Below are positions 46,575 to 57,780 of a DNA stretch of 64,000 nt, piece after piece. The notes below the pieces were generated by a model. It did no database searches. It saw only the letters and a program-made list of their open reading frames with translations, and was not told the DNA's origin. Position numbers and translations under genes: made by a program. The stretch is from Pollenia angustigena (taxonomy: Eukaryota > Arthropoda > Insecta > Diptera > Polleniidae), in assembly GCA_930367215.1 (NCBI GenBank), contig OV884059.1:52174957-52238956 (forward strand), read 5' to 3'. Position 1 is the stretch's first letter; each line of letters opens with the position of its first letter.

Positions 46575-47348
46575 TGGTGCGATAAGAACAGAAAGTTACA
46601 TAAACAGCGTTCTTTGGATGTAAATAAATCTATTTTGAGCTATCCCCACATTTAATTTCGTCGTGCCGTAGTTTTTCACAGTTTCAAAAAATTGAGATAA
46701 GTCTGTTTCCAGTTTTGCCAAAGTTTAAGTCTTCAAATCGTCTTCCCTTGCAGAAGTTTTATAGAAATAAGCGGTATTCAGTATTGGTAGTAAAATACCC
46801 TTGCAGACTTTGTTAATCTTATTTTTTCTATCTCTCTCTCTCTCTTTTTTAGCAAATTCATTACTTTACAATAAATAACAAAAATACACTCACTTTGTAG
46901 TATAAAATCGAATTAAGTAAAACGGACATTTACACATAACACAAGGGTAAAAACCGCTATTGTAAATAGGTACATATGTATTCAATTTCCCAAAATATTT
47001 TTCTTATGATAAACCTACGTCAAGATCATTTTGGCACGACGATTTGCCTTTATAAAATGTTTTCGTGATGACATCTTTTGAATAAAAAAGAAGAAACCCA
47101 AAGCAAACGATGAAAACATATTTTATATAAATTGTTACATATGCAATGGTCTTGTAGCATTGGCGTGCTAAATAAGTAAAAAATAAATTCAAAATTCAAA
47201 AATTCAATTCTTTGAATAGGTAATTGAATATTTAAATAAGAATTTAAGAAAATTTGTTCCGATCTTTAAGATATGAAACGGAATTATTTAAACAAAATTA
47301 ATTACCTATAAAAAGAGAAAAATACCTATAAACAAAATTAATTAAACA
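46575..47348. other. Noncoding part of the Helitron-like element
   Basis: AT-rich, with a short (TC)n microsatellite at about 46827-46846. No ORF or RNA gene was recognised. Confidence 0.5.
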
Positions 47349-48160
47349 CAAGTAAGAGTGCTATATTCGGCTGTGCCGAATCTTACATACCCTTCACCAT
47401 TGTGGGAGCAGAATACAGAGCAACTAGACAAAAACAAAATCATTTTTACATATGTTTACACACATATTAACAGTATGTACTTTAAACTTCATTATAAATT
47501 AAATTTAAAAAGCGAAAACTGGTAAATATTTTTTAAACCGTTCTTAGAACATAAAAAAAATAAAAATTTAAAAAAAAAATTTTCTTTTTAAAAAAACAAG
47601 ATTCGAACCAGAGAACTCACAGTTTCTAACTTAACACACCCCCTAGACAAGTAAGCCATGAAGGAACGTTGTTATAATATCATTAAAATGAAATATGGCC
47701 CGTTTAATGTTCACTGTGTTGAGTTGTAATTACTTTTGATGTTTTTGTTCACCACAATAGCAAAGTTGTAAACCATAAAACTTGTTTCAGTTGTGAACCG
47801 AAATATGGAAATATATTCACCAAAATAGTTTGTGGCATGTAAGTATGCGTGTTTGTTTTCTTTTATCTTTTTGGGGAGTTTTTAAGTAGCAAAAAAACAC
47901 AAAAATTAATAGTTTCGATTTGTTAAAATAATTTCGTTAAATAGATGAAATAATAAAGAAGGATGATCACGAAAATCATATTGAGCATTATGCTAGTATA
48001 TGCAAACAAATTTGAAGGATAACCGGATTTGAACTTCGCTTTTCATAAGGACCCAGAATATACATATATACTTTATAGGGTGTAGGATCAATATTGTAGA
48101 AATTACAAACGGAATGACAAACTTATATATACCCTTTTCCACCTGAGGTGAAGGGTATAA
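47349..48160 (+). mobile_element. Complete short DINE-1/mini-me-like element
   Basis: About 812 bp with both ends: CAAGTAAGAGTGCTATATTC, the hairpin TTCGGCTGTGCCGAA (47366-47380) and TACCCTTCACCA (47388-47399) at the 5' side, and AGGTGAAGGGTATAA at the 3' side. A tRNA-like module lies at 47600-47662 and the AAGGACCCAGAATATACATA core near 48047. This is the cleanest single copy in the window. Confidence 0.8.
47600..47662 (-). repeat. tRNA-like module in the short element
   Basis: The minus strand reads a TGGCTTACTTGTCTAGGGGG head and a TGGTTCGAATCTTG B-box-like tail, with AT-rich flanks like the other modules. Confidence 0.5.
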
Positions 48161-48324
48161 AAATAAAATAAAAAAGAGGGTAAATTAAAAGGCGTTACTA
48201 TGTATAAAATATATGTAGGTATATAAAATTTATAAATATATTTAACAAATTTTAAAAAGCCAAAAACCGTTCAATTTCTTTTTAGTTTAAAAAAAAAATT
48301 TTTTTAAAACCAAAACAAAATTGT

Positions 48325-48402
48325 AATGAGTGGGACTCGAACCCTCAAAGCTAACAGAAAGTTGTTAAAGCCAGACCGGCGGCTAGACCATTCGGCTACA
48401 TA
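48325..48402 (-). repeat. Well preserved tRNA-like module
   Basis: Minus strand: A box TAGCCGAATGGTCTAGCC (48381-48398) and B box GGGTTCGAGTCCC (48332-48344), about 35 bp apart, the spacing of real tRNA genes. It is repeated, decayed, at 32178 and 36811, so it belongs to the element rather than being a host tRNA gene. Confidence 0.65.
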
Positions 48403-48439
48403 AACAACTGTTGTTGATATGAGTACTTTGTATAATAAG

Positions 48440-49494
48440 TAGGGCTGTCAGATTTTTTTGAGCTCCATCGCTAAACCGGATGTCAGAAATCGCCAAAAAT
48501 CGCCAAATGTCAATTTTGTTCAGTTTTTGTAATATTTTTTTTTTTAATTAAATTTTGCATACAAAAAACGCTAGTATAATATTTCAGTAAAAAATCGCCG
48601 AAAGTAAATTTTGTTTTGTTTCTGTTCATTTTTTTTTAACAACATAAAATGGAGATCATATATTCAGTTAAAAAAATTAAATTAAGTACACAAGTCTATA
48701 AGATCCCAGTAAAAAAATTTTGGGTTTTTTGAAGCACTACAGAAAAAAGCGCATAATCCAGCGCTTCAATTAGAGAGCTCTTATAAAGCAGTATATAATA
48801 AAGAATAAAATATACAAAAAGCTGCTGTTTTAGTGCTGACAACGAAGAAGATTTTAAAGCGAAATAAATAAAAATATATTATGGTTTATGAAAATGATTA
48901 AAAAAAGGCATTTAAACAAGTAAAAGCAAAATATTAATGAATATGTTAATTTAGTTAGCCCTTAAAAAAGCACTTTAGGAGTGCTTTGTATGCATGTTAA
49001 ATGAAGCGCTTATTGTCAGCAGAAAATAGTCCTCCAAACCGGGAACACCCCATACAAAAATCAGGAATCCCATCAGCAGGCTTGAAGCGATTTGAGATAT
49101 GAATTCATACAAAAAATCTGCTCCTTTTGGAGCACATTTTTTACTGGGATCGTACATTTCAGCGTCACCGATTTCATTACTGGAGTTTTGACCTGCATAC
49201 ATACTATTATAGTTAAAAAGTGACTGAATATAAAATTTGCTTAAAATGATAACAAAGCAAAAATCATGTGAAAAAAAGTTGCAAGTTTGTTTTATATTAG
49301 TAATGAAAACACAAAATGAAAAGCAGTAAAACAAAATCGCCGAAATAATATAAATGGTAAAAATAGCCAAATTAATCGCCAGTTATATCAGAAATCGCCA
49401 TAAAAGTCGCCAGTCGCCAAATGGGAAATCCCATCGCCAAACACGTTTAAAAATCGCCACGTTTGGCGAGAAATCGCCATATCTGACAGCCCTG
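48440..49494. mobile_element. DNA transposon with AGGGCTGTCAGAT ends and AATCGCC subterminal repeats
   Basis: TIRs YAGGGCTGTCAGAT and ATCTGACAGCCCTR, 13-14 bp. Many copies of AAATCGCCA lie just inside both ends. The parallel site at 36960-36980 lacks the insertion. There is no transposase; a 131-codon minus-strand frame is described separately. The subterminal repeats suggest hAT-like transposase binding sites, by inference. The target duplication is unclear. Confidence 0.8.
48975..49370 (-). CDS. Unidentified ORF inside the DNA transposon
   Basis: 131 codons. The N-terminal half is AT-rich and Phe/Ile-rich, probably chance. The C-terminal half (about 49200-48990) has a more balanced composition: NEIGDAEMYDPSKKCAPKG followed by a hydrophobic stretch SSLLMGFLIFVWGVPG. 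A splice-acceptor-like TATGTATGCAG precedes it at about 49200. It might be a captured exon or only noncoding filler. I do not recognise it. Confidence 0.25.
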   Translation of the reverse strand: MAIFTIYIISAILFYCFSFCVFITNIKQTCNFFSHDFCFVIILSKFYIQSLFNYNSMYAGQNSSNEIGDAEMYDPSKKCAPKGADFLYEFISQIASSLLMGFLIFVWGVPGLEDYFLLTISASFNMHTKHS

Positions 49495-50765
49495 AATACA
49501 GGAGGTATGTAATGTTAAGGAAAAGAAATTCACCACGAATATTTTCAATGAAAAAAATCCACTAACAAACAAAAAAAAAAAACACACAACTATTTTACAG
49601 GGCTACCATCACAAATTTTTAAACGTAAAGGCACAAAAACGGTCGTTTTGGTTAATAAAAGTTGCAAACATATTTTAATAAATTTTTATTTATCAATAAT
49701 GCAACATAAACAAAACAAACAATTGCTTAAATTGTGTATGCTTTGAAATCACTTTTGTGCAAAAAATATTATATGTATTTGAATTTTTTTTTGTATAAAT
49801 TGCCTAAAAAGCTGACTAACATGTTATCCATGTCAACAGTAAAAATAAGACGATTGCTTTTAATATTATGACGACAGACTAGCTCGCTGTTCGTTATATC
49901 ACCCTTTTTGTAAAAAAATATTCGTAAAATTAGAAGATGAGGGAATTTCTAATATTCCCTGAATATTCTATTTTTTTTATATGGTGCATGTTTATGCGAT
50001 TTTTAAGCAGTGTGACCATCTTGGCAAATTTGCAGCGCTTGGCATTTTCTTTAAGGATTTTTATAAAATGTTTCTGGCTTTCTTTAGAATTATTTTAAAA
50101 ATTGAAGAATAGTTTTATTGATGTAACTTAAGTTTTTTATATATTGCAATAAATTTTGACAAAAAAAAATTGTACTCAAAATTAAGTTTCAAATGAAAAT
50201 GGATAATTCTTATTTTAAGATATATGTATCTTACCAGTCTAGTAAACAAATTTAATATTAAGGGAATATTAGAAATGACCTTATCATGTTGATTGTAAAA
50301 ATTATTTGATATATGATATAACGATATAAAATTTCAAATAAATTTCATTTTATTTTTTACAAGACGATGTTTGTGCGATTTTTAATGAAGACTTTTAAGT
50401 AGTGTGACCATTTTGCCACTTTTGGCATTTTATTTAGCTTTTTAAGAAATGTTTTAAGTTTCTTTTGATTAATTTTAAAAGTTGGAGGGAATAGTCTAAG
50501 CGATTAAATCTAATATTTTCTTATAAATTGTTATAAACTAGCTTTTACGCAATCAATGATGACTTTTTTTTATATATCAAAAAGGAATCTGGTCTAAATA
50601 TCTTTCTAAATCGAAATGGAAATAAAATCGTTTGTATTTTGTTTTTATCAGAGGGCCTTCCAATTTCAAACTTAACCAACTGTGTACATCTGATGCTATA
50701 TCAAATCTACCTAAATATTTGTTTAGATATTACCATTTATTTTAAATTTGTTTAAAATATGTCAC

Positions 50766-50895
50766 TAGCCCGGTAGGCTAGCTGGTAGTAAGGTAGTCTA
50801 TCAGCGCCGGGGTTGCGGGTTCGATTCCCGCCAGAGACTCTGGTTTCCTGCAGACAAGCGAAAAAGCTTTGCGGAAGTAGCTTAGGGAATTTAAA
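50766..50895 (+). repeat. tRNA-derived SINE, second copy
   Basis: GCCCGGTAGGCTAGCTGGTA head, perfect B box GGGTTCGATTCCC, then the same body as 5541-5686 and an A-run at about 50890. R1 (38415) and R3 (62118) lack it; there about 25 bp of target sequence are present that R2 has lost. Confidence 0.85.
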
Positions 50896-51176
50896 AAAAA
50901 AATGAACTTTAAGAATTATTTCTAGCATTTTAAAAATCAGTTTAGCATTTTTTGGCCTTGTCAAATGCCAGAGTAAGCTGTGAACAAATTTTAAGATCTG
51001 TTTCTATGTCATTGTTTTCGTCAATAAAATTATACAAACGTACATGTTTCTTGCTTTTTGAATATATTTAACATTTACGTACGCAAATACATACATATTT
51101 TTGAATGTTTTGTTTTGTTTTCAAATAACACATGCGATTTTTTTTAGAAATAATAAGATTTTTTTTAAATAATCAG

Positions 51177-51416
51177 GGGCCTAATTCTGGCAGTCGTGAT
51201 CGAGTACTTTTTCGGTTCGAAAGCAATTTTATTTCTAATTCTTTCAGTCGATACTGAACGAATCGAAATAATTTTTTCAGTATTGTGAAACTAAAATTAA
51301 TGCTTTACAACGCCGAAAAAAATATTTCGATTCGTTCAGTATTGACTGAAATAATTAGATATTAAATAGCTTTCGAATCGAGAAAGTACTCGATCACGAC
51401 TGCCAGAAACTGGCCC
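51177..51416. mobile_element. 240-bp MITE with long TIRs
   Basis: The ends are inverted repeats of about 50 bp: GGGGCC...CTGGCAGTCGTGATCGAG outside, TTTCGGTTCGAAAGC inside. R1 lacks the insertion. The same family is at 62256-62488 in a different position of R3. No coding sequence. Confidence 0.85.
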
Positions 51417-51767
51417 CTGGCAACACTTGTGTAAGAATATAAATGTAAGAAGAGATGCTGTACACATAGCAACATACAGTTTCGAAAACTAAAAACAACA
51501 ACCACACTCATGAAAACAATGGCTACCTCTACACATAAATAACTTTTGCATATACATAGGTACTACATACATACATAAGTAGGTATTTACATTTAAGCCA
51601 AAAACAAATTATAAAATATGGTTTTGGTTTTACATGTAAGTTAAGCGAATGATTCAAATTTACATTGTCAATAGAATGGAAAAAATCAAAAATTGCTGAA
51701 TAATTTAAAATCGCTTATAGAATATAAAAAAAAATAAAAAAAAATTTTTTTTTCGAAAAGGTGAACG

Positions 51768-51842
51768 TCGGATTCGAACCCCGGTAATTACTAAACACAA
51801 CACGCTTCTTGGTCAACCTCCCAAACAACTCAGCTATTAACG
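51768..51842 (-). repeat. tRNA-like module in R2
   Basis: Minus strand: A-box-like TAGCTGAGTTGTTTGG (51822-51838) and B box GGGTTCGAATCC (51770-51781). Confidence 0.6.
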
Positions 51843-52345
51843 CTATTGCAAATGAAGAATTAAAGTAGAATATATTCCGTCATAATATCTGTTAAATATG
51901 TAGGTATGTATTTTTCAATTTAAGCGACCAACCATGTACAAACGTGTGTATGTGTTTGTTATGCTTAACATTCAACTCGTTCGAATAAAAAAACAAAAAA
52001 TAATAAAACAACAACAAGGGATTTTTTGGAAAAATTAGAGGCAGTCGTGGCATTTTCGTCATATCTCAGCCACTCGTGGACCTATCCATCTGAATTGTAA
52101 TAGGACGAAATGGTAGACTATATGTGACATAAATGTAAAACAACCTAGCCGCTATCATGTCTGGAGTCTCCGAAAAACACATATCAAACGTAAGACGGAC
52201 AAACGGACGGGTATAGTTAAACCAACTGCTCTCGTTATAAGGACCCAGAATATATATACTTTATAGGTTCTAAGATCAATATTGTAGAAATTACAAAAGG
52301 AATGACAAACTGATATATACCCTTTTCCACCTGTGGTGAAGGGTA

Positions 52346-52670
52346 TAAACATACGAACGTCAATAGAAACAAATAATATAAGCTTTGTTTATAAACCCAA
52401 TAAAACACTTAGCACCATATTCTCTGCAATAAAATCTCCAATAGACAAACAACAACAAAACAACATTGTGTACGAATAACAATGTGAAGGGAATAACGAA
52501 CAAAGTTGCGAACTCATATACATTGGTACAACAAAATCAACACACATTTTAAATACACAACATAAAATTGATTTTGAGGGGGTGCGAATACTAGATAAAG
52601 TAAGGGGGGATAAGAAGAGATTTACAATTGAAAGTCTAAGGATACAAGAAAGAAGACAGTAACAATATTA
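52346..52670 (+). pseudogene. Penelope-like element, C-terminal GIY-YIG endonuclease fragment
   Basis: Continuation of the element begun at 46019. SFVYKPNKTLSTIFSAIKSP is the linker, then ELIYIGTTKS, the GIY-YIG nuclease start, and IDFEGVRILDKVRGDKKRF near its end. One stop near 52460 and frame changes at the junction make it defective. The GIY-YIG domain with YVDD reverse transcriptase identifies a canonical Penelope element. Confidence 0.82.
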
Positions 52671-52860
52671 ACGCAAATTATAGGGTTGCTATTACTAAAT
52701 CGTTACAGTGATACTTGTTTTGATATGTGTTTAATTTTAAATTTATGTTTTATGTTTTATATCGATACTTTCCCGTAAGAATGTATTAAGCGACACTTTT
52801 TTCGAAAATGACTTTTTGATGGGGAACTATACTAGAAATTAAGCACCACATTTTGGCCTG
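52671..52860. other. 3' region of the Penelope element or flank
   Basis: Noncoding AT-rich sequence before the LOA-type LINE tail. Confidence 0.4.
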
Positions 52861-53077
52861 GGTTTCGCTGCCCTATCATGGATGCAAAGGAAGGTTATGT
52901 TAGGTTAAGAAGGGTTGTGCGCCCACAGGCACACCTCCACTCGGAGACCGAATACGATCCATTGTGATTCCCTTCAATGAAAATATGAAGTATGAGATAG
53001 AGATAAGAGGAAGTGAAAAGTAGAGAAAAGAAAGTATGATATAGACAGAAAATTAGAAAGTAGGACCAATACCCCCC

Positions 53078-53497
53078 TTACAGTCCCCTCAACAGAAACA
53101 GCCGCGTTATTTCTCTGACAAACCCCAGTAGATTGGCCGGATTACATCCAGCTATGCACCCCAGTTCGTTGTGAAACCTATCTCCTAGCCACTTCAGTCT
53201 GAGACCCTGCATCCTAGGACAATGGCACAGTACATGCTCGATCGTCTCTAGCTCCTCCGAATCCTCGCATAGCCTGCAGAAGTCCGGTATGACGTTGTCC
53301 CATCTGCCCGCAAAAGCCCTGACAGGACAATGCCCTGTCAAGAACCCTATAAGTGTTCTTAGACTACCCCTATCCAATCCCAGTAGAACCCTGGTTGCCC
53401 CCGCGTCCAAATTGGGCCATAGTGCCCTAGACTTCCTGCAATCCTTTCTGCCCCTCCAGGATCGGTCAACGTCATCACGGAATTTCCCCCGTATCAC
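53078..53497 (-). pseudogene. LOA-type LINE ORF2, C-terminal Cys/His domain
   Basis: 139 codons: LIGFLTGHCPVRAFAGRW, then FCRLCEDSEELETIEHVLCH with CPRM, the zinc-finger-like block found after RNase H in LOA/I-type LINEs. A frameshift between 53500 and 53523 separates it from the RNase H part. Confidence 0.83.
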
Positions 53498-53522
53498 CCC
53501 ATAGTAGTAGCATAGGGGGTTT

Positions 53523-54746
53523 TTACCCCCTGTCCCCCACCACTAAGTCGAGACCCGAACCTCCTCTCGCGAGTTCGTCCGCCACCTCATTCCCATCAAC
53601 CATGCAGTGTCCTAGTTCCCAACACAGCCTCACGTTGAATGCCCCCATGAGTTCCCTAAGAGCGTTCCTACACCACGCAACCAGGCATGATCGCACCGTA
53701 TGGCTCTTCAATGCCCGAAGAGCCGCCTGACTATCGACGTAAATTGTCACCTCAGATCCACCCACGATGTGATCCAGTATCACCTCCGTCGCCCTCCAAA
53801 TCGCTAGGTTCTCAGCCTGGAAGACACTGCACTCATCAGGGAGTCTGAATGACCTTTTTACCTCGGTTTCCGCGATATATACACCAGCACCAGTGCCGGT
53901 TTCCATCTTGGATCCATCCATAAATACTGCCCACCCCTCAAACAGTCCATTGGATCCACTCCAATTTTCCCTATCCGGGAACTCCACTGGTGGTGTTGCA
54001 CCGAAGTCCAGGGTCATAGTCTTATGATCCAAAATTTCCTCGAGAATAATACCCTGATCAAGCAGACCCATCTCGTACAAAATTCTTGTGTGATCATCCC
54101 GCCTAGGTCTAACTAAAGAAGACTCGTAAAGTCTAAGTAAGTTCCTAGCTGCCACACTCCTCACATAATGCTCGATAGGGGATAGATATAGTAGGATGTC
54201 CAGCGCTGCCTGGGGAGTGCTTCTCCTTGCGCCTGTGATGCCAAGAGATGCACTTCTTTGAACCTTGCTGAGCATCTTCCCATAGCTATCCACTCTCAAC
54301 GCACCCCACCAAACAGTGCATCCATAGGTAAGTATAGGCCTGACAACCGATGTGTAAATCCAGTTTACCATATCAGGCCTAAGACCCCAGTTCTTACCAA
54401 TGGAGTTCCTGCATGTGTAGTATGCATTGAGTCCCCTTCTCATCCTCTCCTGAGTATTTCTCTTCCAAGACAGTTTGCAGTCCAGAAAGTTACCCAAGTA
54501 CTTTGCTCCTTCCGATAGAGGCAACTCGACGCCATCTAGCACTGGCCCCCTAAATCCCTCTATCTTATACATTCTGGTGAATAGCACCAGCTCAGTCTTC
54601 GCAGGGTTAACACCCAGTCCCCTATCCTTTGCCCATGCCGAGAGTTCGCCTAGCATCACCTGCATAATTTCCCCGATCGTGGACAGAAATTTTCCCCTGA
54701 CCAGCAGAACTATGTCGTCCGCATAGGCAACAACTTTCCTGCCCAT
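53523..54746 (-). pseudogene. ORF2: LOA-type LINE ORF2: reverse transcriptase palm/thumb plus RNase H
   Basis: 407 codons starting at GRKVVAYADDIVLLVRG (catalytic YADD), followed by GVNPAKTELVLF, EGAKYLGNFLDCKLSW and the thumb. From about residue 275, an RNase H: VFMDGSKMETGTGAGVYI, AENLAIWRATE, IYVDSQAALRAL and GHCMVDGNEVADELA carry the D-E-D-D set. The part before YADD, including the GxPQGG block, is missing, lost at or near the insertion point of the CR1-like LINE. RNase H with this gene order indicates the LOA/I group. Confidence 0.88.
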
Positions 54747-54782
54747 GATCCCCCAGGCTCGAGTTTATAATCCTTCTGCCAA

Positions 54783-56576
54783 GCATACAAAAAACAAGAC
54801 CTTATAATCATTGGCGATATTAACATCAACATTCTCAACCAAAATATTACAACAACAAAATACGCCGAAATGATCTCTTCGAACGGATTAGAGTGTATAA
54901 TCAAAGAGATAACTAGAGAAGATGTAACAAAGAGAACTTACTCGTGCATAGATCACTTACACACAAGAAACAAGAAATCAAACACACAAACATATGCTGC
55001 TGTTGTAAAAACAAACATTTCGGACCATTATGCACTTTTTTGTTGTATACAAGAAGCAAAAGATCAAGAGATTTAAAATCAGGGTGCGGAAAAACCACGC
55101 AGGCATGGAACATTTTTAAATAGCTACAAAGTAAATAAAAATTTTAAAGAAGTAAACTGGAATGCATTAATCAATCAAGATACAAATACCAATTACTTTT
55201 TTGATAAAATATATAACACTTTTAAAAATATTTACGAACTATCAAAATCACCATCTAGAAACAATAAAAAACAAAGAAAAGTGAACCCGTGGATTAACGA
55301 TGAATTAGTCAAATATTGCGAAGTTCGGGATAAACTTTATATTAAGTGGTTAAACAATAAAAATAATAAAAAATACGAATTAGAATATAAAAAATTTCGA
55401 AACTGTTTAAATAAAAAATTAATTTATGCAAAAAACATTTATTTTAAAAGAACATTTTTAGAAAATAGAAATAACATAAGGGCCACTTGGCAGTTAATTA
55501 ACGAAATTACGGGCAAAAAATCAACCAACATAGACACTTACACTTTACTATTAAATACATTTAAAAATGAAAACATATTAAATATAGCAAATAAATTTGC
55601 AATAAATTTTAATCAAAACGTACAAAAAATTTTACATAAATGTAATAATAAAACGTGTTTACACCAACCGCAAACAATACAAAACTCAATGTATATGTCT
55701 CCAACAAATGAGGAAGAGGTATGTAGTATACTATCAACTTGAAAACTTATAAAGGTGCAGGTGCTGATAAAATCAGACCCAAGGATTTAAAACATAACTG
55801 CCTATACTTAACATCTGTTATTACAAACTTTATTAATTTAAGCATAACTAATGCTACCATACCAAACATTTTGAAGACTTCCCTTATAACGTCCAATATA
55901 CAAAAGCGGTCAAAAAACAGACTTCAACAACTACAGACCCATTGCGATTTTACCAGCGATCGAAAAAGTTTTAGAAGAGATAGTGGCACGAAGACTCAAA
56001 CTGTTTTCTTACAAAATTTAAAATCATTAATCCCAACCAATATGGATTCCAAAAAGGAAAAAATATTAATAAACTGTTAGGAGATTTTTCAAACCACATT
56101 AACACATGCCTGAGCAAAAACTTACACTGCCTTACACTTTTTATAGATTTTAGTAAAGTACCAACTCAGATAATGGCGTACCCCAAGGGTCCAAACTTGG
56201 GCCAATATTATACCTTATATACGCAAATGATATGTTAAGTGTACTTAAGAACTGTAAAACCTTTGCATACGCTGATGATACAGCTATTATAGTCGCAGAT
56301 AAAAACATCGAAACTGCATGCAAAACCATACAAATCCAATTAAAAGAAATAACTAAGTGGTGTCATGATAATGGACTGGTTATTAACGCATCAAAAACAA
56401 AAATCTTACATATCAAACCACGTCACCTCAACAGCACAAACACCAAAATAATATTCCATGAGTATAAGTGTTTACACAACATAACCAACGCTGCAAATGC
56501 CGATACATGCACTACAGTGATCGAATTCGTAAAATCGTATAAATATTTAGGGGGTTTATGTAGACGAAAATTTTAA
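54783..56576 (+). pseudogene. ORF2: CR1-like LINE ORF2, endonuclease and reverse transcriptase, copy 2
   Basis: Blocks: GDININILNQNITTTKY and EMISSNGLECIIKEITRED (endonuclease), VNPWINDELVKYCEVRDKLY (linker), NNIRATWQLINEITGKKSTN, KGAGADKIRPKDLK, then a region with several frame changes (55740-56080). FIDFSK is followed directly by the NGVPQGSKLGP block, so 100 bp or more between catalytic blocks A and B are deleted near 56155. FAYADDTAI (56265-56290) keeps both catalytic Asp. A frameshift at about 56550 precedes the rest of the thumb (to about 56850). Confidence 0.85.
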
Positions 56577-56849
56577 ATGGCTGACACACATTCAGTACAT
56601 ATCAAAGAAACTTAGAAAAGCAGCTTATAGTCTATACCATCTAGGCAACTGTTCTAACTTTGATGTACTAAAACAGGCGTATTTTTCATTGGCTGAATCC
56701 TATATTTGGCATGGAATCACAGCTTGGGGAAACTCGACATACTGTAGATCATTACAACAAAGCCAAAATCAAATACTAAAAATATTATTAAAAAGCAAAC
56801 TACATAAACAGCAACAGTTACAAATAGCACTTGTGTATACTAACAATAT

Positions 56850-57780
56850 GCAAAACACAGTAATGCTGATAACACATCAAATATGAATAACACCAGTAAC
56901 AATTATATATATTTCAACAACACCAACATCACAGATGATAATGTTCATTTCGCCAACAACACGTCTATTATCCACACAGTCGATTCTTACACACGTAATG
57001 CCATAAACAACACCATCGAGAATATAATAAATAACATACACAACGCATTTAACTACACAAACAATGCTTGTCCTTACAATAACTCGTACAATATCAACAC
57101 AAACAACAACACGCACAATATTGATACAAATAACACAATCAACAACGTACAACACATTCACATACACATCACAAACAATAGCACACACAATATTAGTGCA
57201 AACAACACACACAATATATATAAAAATGGCTCAAACAGCAACACACAAAACATTTATACAAATACCGTCAACACGAACAACAGCAACACCAATACCAACA
57301 CAAACAACACCAACGTAAACCACACAATATGTAAAATCAACTCCATTATTGCCACAAACGCTCAGCCAAACAACAATAACACAGACCACAACGCACACAA
57401 CATTTATAATAACAACGCCAATGCAATCAACACAGCAGGTAATATCATTGTTACCACAAACGCGGAGCCAACAACAACGCACACAATATTAACACAAACA
57501 ACACCAACACAACAAATAATATCAACTCCAATATTATCACAAACGCCCAACCAAACAACTATAGCACAAACAACACTACTACACACAGTATCTACACAAA
57601 TAACACAAGCAATACCGACACCAACACCAATACAAACAACATCTTCGTAAACAACACAACAAACAACAACTCGCACAATATCAACGACAATACAACAGGT
57701 AACACCAACTCCGTTATTGCAACAAACGCACAGCCAAACAACAACTTAAGACATCGACACAACCAAGCATATCCAAGTGG
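56850..57780 (+). repeat. Asn/Thr-rich spacer of the LINE ORF2, copy 2
   Basis: About 930 bp of AACA/ACAAT-type sequence. A single frame from 56883 runs 255 codons, first Asn-rich (NNSYNINTNNNTHNIDTNN), then Thr/Gln-rich after an apparent slip of frame. Imperfect internal repeats such as CACAAACGC..AGCCAACAACAA at about 57352, 57455 and 57718 suggest growth by duplication. The antisense frames are Val/Cys-rich shadows. Confidence 0.85.

Larger units (their letters stand above)
46524..52347 (+). mobile_element. 5.8-kb Helitron-like insertion splitting the Penelope element
   Basis: 5' end CAAGTAAGAGTGCTATATTC with TACCCTTCACCA at 46563-46574; 3' end TGGTGAAGGGTA at 52334-52345. These 12-bp blocks are exact inverted repeats (sub-terminal). 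Penelope coding sequence lies directly on both sides. It is noncoding and contains four nested insertions: 47349-48160, 48440-49494, 50766-50895 and 51177-51416. The net length without them is about 3.6 kb. No helicase was found, so it is non-autonomous. Confidence 0.8.
49740..52347. repeat. Copy R2 of the long Helitron-like region
   Basis: Parallel to R1 and R3, ending in the GACGGACAAACGGACGGG repeat (about 52195), the mini-me core and the 3' palindrome. It holds a SINE and a MITE that R1 lacks at those positions. Confidence 0.8.
52861..54760 (-). mobile_element. LOA-type LINE, 3' half
   Basis: Minus-strand element whose 5' half is at 58226-60434. The 3' UTR covers about 52861-53077 and contains an AACCTAACATAACCTT-like stretch. 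Its base composition is distinctly richer in G and C than the surroundings. It is split by a plus-strand CR1-like LINE at about 54762-58225. Confidence 0.85.

Noticed and set aside
46827..46846. (TC)n run as a promoter element
   Set aside because: Short simple repeat with no supporting context.
48325..48402. A functional tRNA gene
   Set aside because: The boxes are good, but homologous decayed copies occur inside related mobile elements and I could not fold convincing acceptor and anticodon stems.
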